The position numbers and the translations under genes are program-made. 64,000 nucleotides of DNA. It comes from Berberis thunbergii. Taxonomy: Eukaryota > Streptophyta > Magnoliopsida > Ranunculales > Berberidaceae. Shown piece after piece: positions 59,795 through 64,000 of the stretch. The stretch's first letter is position 1, and each line of letters opens with the position of its first letter. Where the stretch lies: NCBI GenBank assembly GCA_003290165.1, contig QNQO01000558.1, positions 62,001 through 126,000 on the forward strand, in the 5' to 3' direction. A model generated the notes under the pieces. That model was not told where the DNA came from. It searched no databases and worked only from the letters and a program-made list of their open reading frames with translations.

Positions 59795-59957
59795 GAGCTT
59801 TGCTACAGAGCGAGGGAGGGAGCGAGGGAAAGGGGGCGAGGGACGGGTGGTAACCACCCATCCGCCTCGAGATAAGCGCATCAAATTTGTGATGTGCGAT
59901 GATACTTATCTCGAGACGGATGGATTTCGTTCCCTCCCTCGACCCCTAGAATTTTCC
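59795..59957. mobile_element. Foldback Mutator-like MITE, copy C, 163 bp, 9-bp TSD
   Basis: TSD GTGGTTGAT at 59786-59794 and 59958-59966, perfect. The core CATCCGCCTCGAGATAAG and CTTATCTCGAGACGGATG is inverted, with GAGCGAGGGAGGGAGC / CCCTCCCTCGACCCC outside. Same family as copies A and B. It lies about 200 bp upstream of the TLDc start codon, so inside or next to its promoter. Confidence 0.9.
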
Positions 59958-59966
59958 GTGGTTGAT

Positions 59967-61027
59967 TGAATTGTGTCTGTCCAACGTTGACAGACGGTGA
60001 CACTCGGGTTTGTGTCTTTGTCCAAGGATTGGAAAACACGGGCGCGTTTGAGTGCGAGCTGGCTGGAACGAGTTACTTTCGGCCGGATATTCCGCCCGTC
60101 CTTTTTTTTTTTTTTTTTTTTTTTTTGTTAAACATGTGCACCCCACATGGACTTTAAAAAAAAAAAAAAAACCAATACTCCCGCCACAAATAAATATACT
60201 AAACCTAAAAAAAAACCAAAAACTCGAAAGCTCAAAGACGCATCTCCCTCCCTCAATCTCTCGCACTCATTGTTGCGTATCGTCCCAAACTCCACTTCCT
60301 CGCAAGGTTCATCATCATCGTCCTCCTCCTCTTTCATATCTCTTCCTCTTCGCAATAACCCTTTGTCTCCCCGTCCTCCTCCGCTTCCCTATCTCTCTCT
60401 CCTCGATTGCATTCCATTAGATTTCACTTAGAAGAACTTATTTGATTTCATTAGATAAAAATGAAAGGATTTAGTGAAGTTAATGATGTTAAATGAAGAT
60501 TTTAAGGGTGAAGAATATGAGCAATTTAAAGAGCAAAAATAATCCATTTCAATGGAGGTAATTTGCATAAAAAAAACAAAATTCATCTAATTTTCATGTA
60601 ATGTTATTTTTTTTTATTTTTTTCAAAATAATTGATTGATTATTGTATGATGCATTGGTTCATAAACATTTTTAATTAATATAATAGATATAGAGATGAC
60701 TTTTAACGATGTTGAGAACTCAAAGATGAACCATTTAGAAGTAATCGTCATTTTGTTGTAAAGTAAATTAAAATTTTAATTAATATATCAAACTAATTAT
60801 AAATTGAATCATTATGCAAAAAAGTTGATGATAATGTTGATGGAATCGGTGACAATAACAATGAAGAAAGTCATTGGTATTGGTAGTTGATGATAGTCAG
60901 TACCAATAATAGTCAGTTATTTGTTACGGACGAGGTATGTAAGTTTTTACTTATATTCATTTTCTATTGTTATAAATATGTTGTTGTTATTAACAAGTTT
61001 AAATTTTTTTTTAAATATTCTCATCAA
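59967..61027. other. Intergenic with homopolymer tracts
   Basis: A T-run (about 60103-60126) and an A-run (about 60157-60171) flank a short spacer. To the right lies a pyrimidine-rich, leader-like stretch (60240-60430), then AT-rich sequence. No gene is supported. Confidence 0.4.
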
Positions 61028-62460
61028 GGTTTGTGTTGATAGCTTGGGTCCAAGGCATCAATATGGATCACTAAATCGGAACCGGTTAATCAATTATGGA
61101 AATGAATTATCCATTTTGGTTGTGAAAGAAGAGGGAAACCTGATAAAAGGTTAAAGAAGTGTGGGTGCAAATTTCAGTTGAGAATGGTCCCACTGGAGAA
61201 TGACCATTGGAAGTTGCAAGTGACATGTGGAACCCACAATCATCCTCGAACATAGTCACTTGTTGGTCATTCGTTTGCTAGAAAATTGAATGTAAAGGAG
61301 ATGATTTATGTGTAGAATATGACGAAGTCTGGTGTGAGCCCTCGCAACATCTTGTCTCAACTGAAAGAGATGTATCCGAATAATATCTCTAATTTGAAGC
61401 ATATTTACAATGTATTGTGTCGGCTAAAGGTACTCGAACAAATAAGCAAGACGATTTTGCAACATACTCTAAAGTTGTTGAGCTCGCACAAGTACATAAA
61501 GTGACATTCTATTGATCAGGAAAATAGAGTCACCATCCTTTTTTCGCCACATCCTAAATCTATTCAGTTGGCAAAGTATTTTTCACGGGTGTTGCTTATG
61601 GATTACACGTATAAAACGAATTGTTATAGGATGTCGTTGTTTGAGATTGTTGGTGTGACGTCGACTAGAAAGGCCTTCAATGTTGCATTTTGTTTTATGT
61701 GTTCTGAGAATGAAGATTCATACGCTTGGGCATTATAAAAGCTTGCAAGAATTTTTGAGCCAGACAACTTGCCAAGCATGTTTGTGACTGATAGAGAACT
61801 AAGTTTGATCAAGGCTATTGAATAAGTTTTTTTCAAATGCAATGAGATTATTGTGCACATGGCACATCAACACAAATGTTGAGAAAAACTGTAAGAGACA
61901 CTTTGAGGACAATGATTCGGTGGGCCGAGTTTATAGATTCTTTTTCAGATTTGTATTTATCAAGTACAAAAGATAAATGGAACAAGGCCACAATTGAGTT
62001 TGATAGAAGATGGGCAAAATACCCAAAGTGTTTGGAATATCTCAAGACAATTTAGTATCCCCATAAGGAGTACTTTGTCAGTTTCTGAACCGATAAAATT
62101 TTACATTTTTCGACAATGGACAACAGATCGAGTTGAAGGTGTACACTCGAAGTTGAAGCACTCGTTGAAAAATTCACAAGGTACATTACTTAATGTCTGG
62201 AAAAAGATGCATGATATGATTAAAATCCAAACCGATCATGATAGAGTCTTCATTTCAGCATAGTCTGACGAAGGTGAAGACTAACCATAACTTCACTTTA
62301 TTTGGCTTACTTCATGGGTCGATGGCGTACAGGGCTATTGATTTGATCAATTCAAAAATTCGGAGGTGTGAAAGTGTGAGGGTTTACTCTGTCAAGTGTG
62401 GTTGTATACTTCGACGACTCATAGATTACCTTGCGCTCATGAACTTACAAGTTATTTAAC
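61028..62460 (+). pseudogene. Mutator-like (MULE) transposase, decayed
   Basis: Frames in order: a zinc-binding N-terminus (KKCGCKFQLRMVPLENDHWK, then VTCGTHNHP), a linker (GVSPRNILSQLKEMYPNNIS), and the MULE core (FSRVLLMDYTYKTNCYRMSL, FEIVGVTSTRKAFNVAFCFM, LPSMFVTDRELSLIKAIE). The DDE acidic residues in LMDYTYKTN and VTDREL are visible. Next come FYIFRQWTTDRVEGVHSKLK and a SWIM-type finger (CGC...HRLPCAHEL) across a frameshift near 62400. At least six stops or frameshifts. In the family this enzyme cuts and moves MULE DNA. No terminal repeats were found in the window. Confidence 0.85.
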
Positions 62461-63060
62461 TCCAACAGGACAAATTTCAGTACGCACCATAGACAAGTAT
62501 TGGCTTCCACTTGGCACAACACATATTCATGAATGTGGCGATGTGATTATAGACCCAGTGGTCGACGCCCTTATGAATAGGTTCAATGTGTCAACTCGTG
62601 ATCAGATGTTGGTTATAAAGAGGAAGCTTATAGAGTTGAGTTCCTCGGGTGACAGTGTGATGATTGAATCATTAGCACTTGTAACTGGAAATGAGAGACC
62701 TAAAAGTAAGAAGTCGGCTAAGCACGAGAGGTCCATAAAAAGGGATCCCTCGAGACACGAATACTCCATGACACAAGAAGAAATGAAATGCAAAACTAAG
62801 AAATTGTTAATAAAAAATGAAAAGCCAAAAATTCATAACAACAGATTGATGGGGCAGATTCCGTCTTGGATACAGGATTATATTTACGACATTGACAACG
62901 TTCCAGGCAACGAAAACTGTGGCTTTCGATGAATAGCCAAATTTCTTCATTATGATGACGAAAACAATTTGAAACAGGTAGGAAAATACCTACTGATGGA
63001 GCTTGAGATTAATAAGAGTTGTGGCTTGCAATGTGGCACGAGTCAAAGGTAAAGGTTGTG
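62461..63060 (+). pseudogene. C-terminal OTU-like protease part of the MULE protein
   Basis: It continues the transposase frame (LTPTGQISVRTIDKYWLP, a basic Ser/Lys linker) into IPSWIQDYIYDIDNVPGNEN-CGFR-stop, followed in frame by IAKFLHYDDENNLKQVGKYL. The NENCGFR segment matches the DGNCxFR active-site motif of OTU cysteine proteases, with the Cys kept and the Asp changed to Asn or Glu. OTU domains remove ubiquitin; in plant MULE proteins the role is unknown. A TGA follows CGFR. Confidence 0.7.
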
Positions 63061-63239
63061 AAGGATGCTTTGGTAAACATAAAAATTTTTTATTGAACTT
63101 AAAGATGCATTTTTACCTCTTCATGTGTCATTGAGATTCTCCCTAAGAATGATGATTTGGTAGTCCAAAACCCCTACAATTTGTGGGGGTTCCCACTTAG
63201 CCATGGTGGGGAGTCTAGCATCCTACGTTAGTTTTGCAT

Positions 63240-64000
63240 TACCCCAGAATCTGAAGTGATCATATATCCATGCCTATAAATGAAAACAACATAAATAAAT
63301 ATTATAAAATTCATATATATTTTGAGGGTAATTGACAAAATAAAAAAATTGAAACATACCTCCAAAAGAGGCAAATATCCAGCAATTTGCCTCGTTCCCT
63401 CTCTGCTAGCGTCGTCCAACTGACGAAACAAGACTGCCAAAGCTGCTACCCCTCATGCATACTTGTTAACATCATCCACCTCTATCAGCATCTTCAAATA
63501 TTCAATATAAATCTTTGTTCCACTTTTATCAGCAAATATAGTCACACCCAAAAGAAACAACAAGTAACCCCTACACACTCGTTGTCTCCTTTTAAGATAA
63601 TCAGCTTCTGTAGCCTGTCTACAACAGTGGTCCTAAATAAATTTCATTTCCACAGATCTGTCACGCTTCCTAACATGGACATTTGTTTATTTACTTTCAA
63701 TCCCCGAACCATCCACCAATAATGTAACACATTCATCTACCGTCATTTCATCGTCATTCTAACCAACTTACCAAGAATCGACAAATGAGTTATATGGTAG
63801 ACGTCATCCAGGTTGATGCTCATATCTCCAAAAGGTAGGTGAAAAGTGTTGGTCTCAGGTTGCCAACACTCCACGAAAGCACAAATGGTCACATTATCAG
63901 GACGTACCTTACAATATTTAATCAAGGGATACAGATCACTATTATAGATAATTCTCTTTACTTATTTCGGCTCATGTTTCAATTTCCTATCTATAAAGCT
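63240..64000 (-). pseudogene. Plant mobile domain (PMD) gene, broken, runs off the window
   Basis: On minus: FVECWQPETNTFHLPFGDMS followed by INLDDVYHITHLSI (63925-63743), the conserved WRPETHTFHLPxGE signature of PMD/MAIN-like proteins. After frameshifts there are LQKLIILKGDNECVGVTCCF and LAVLFRQLDDASREGTRQIA then GYLPLLE. A donor GTATGT (about 63359) and an acceptor TTTATAG|GCATGG (about 63288) join to AWIYDHFRFWGN. PMD proteins occur as host genes (MAIN, MAIL) and inside transposons; here the antiparallel MULE suggests transposon cargo. The N-terminus lies beyond 64000. Confidence 0.75.

Noticed and set aside
59946..60431. Several overlapping open frames rich in Phe, Lys or Ser/Pro on both strands
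   Set aside because: They come from the T-run, A-run and pyrimidine-rich leader-like sequence; none has a motif or conserved start.

Overview
The window is nuclear DNA from a flowering plant, almost certainly a eudicot. It is AT-rich, has spliced genes with canonical plant introns, carries a CC-NB-LRR resistance-gene family member and plant-only families (CCT-motif, DUF3527, plant mobile domain), and is full of plant transposable elements (Ty3/Tat-like, Ty1/copia, L1-type LINEs, hAT, Mutator-like). The species cannot be named from the sequence.

Layout. 1-7024: remains of a Ty3/Tat-like element (protease on +, tandem repeats, antisense transposon ORF, polypurine tract, 3' LTR). 8.0-12.0 kb: 5'-truncated LINE on the minus strand. 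12.6-21.9 kb: a CNL-type NLR pseudogene on +, split by a copia insertion (15165-20986) that contains two different LTR families. 21.9-25.9 kb: two copies of a second LINE family with clear target-site duplications (TSDs). 25.9-30.8 kb: a GGT-rich repeat split by a 4.06-kb TSD-flanked unit that looks like a giant solo LTR carrying a PPR-gene fragment. About 31.1 kb: LRR-gene fragment.

Three apparently intact host genes follow, all on the minus strand: a DUF3527 protein (31915-34501, 633 aa), a CCT-motif protein (43891-47702, 5 coding exons, 407 aa) and a TLDc-domain protein (52211-59596, 8 coding exons, 338 aa). I rebuilt their exons from splice sites and reading phase. Between them lie small DNA transposons: a 730-bp element, a hAT element carrying a TRAPPC8/TRS85-like fragment, a solo Tat-type LTR, two relatives of one MITE family (a third is at 7.6 kb) and three foldback elements, two with perfect 9-bp TSDs. 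The right end (61.0-64.0 kb) is a decayed Mutator-like transposase with SWIM and OTU-like parts, facing a plant-mobile-domain gene on the opposite strand.

The host genes do not form a pathway. What connects the window is its transposon history: at least eight insertions can be defined to the base by TSDs, several carry captured host-gene fragments, and many inactivating stops are of the C-to-T / G-to-A type expected from methylated, silenced DNA.
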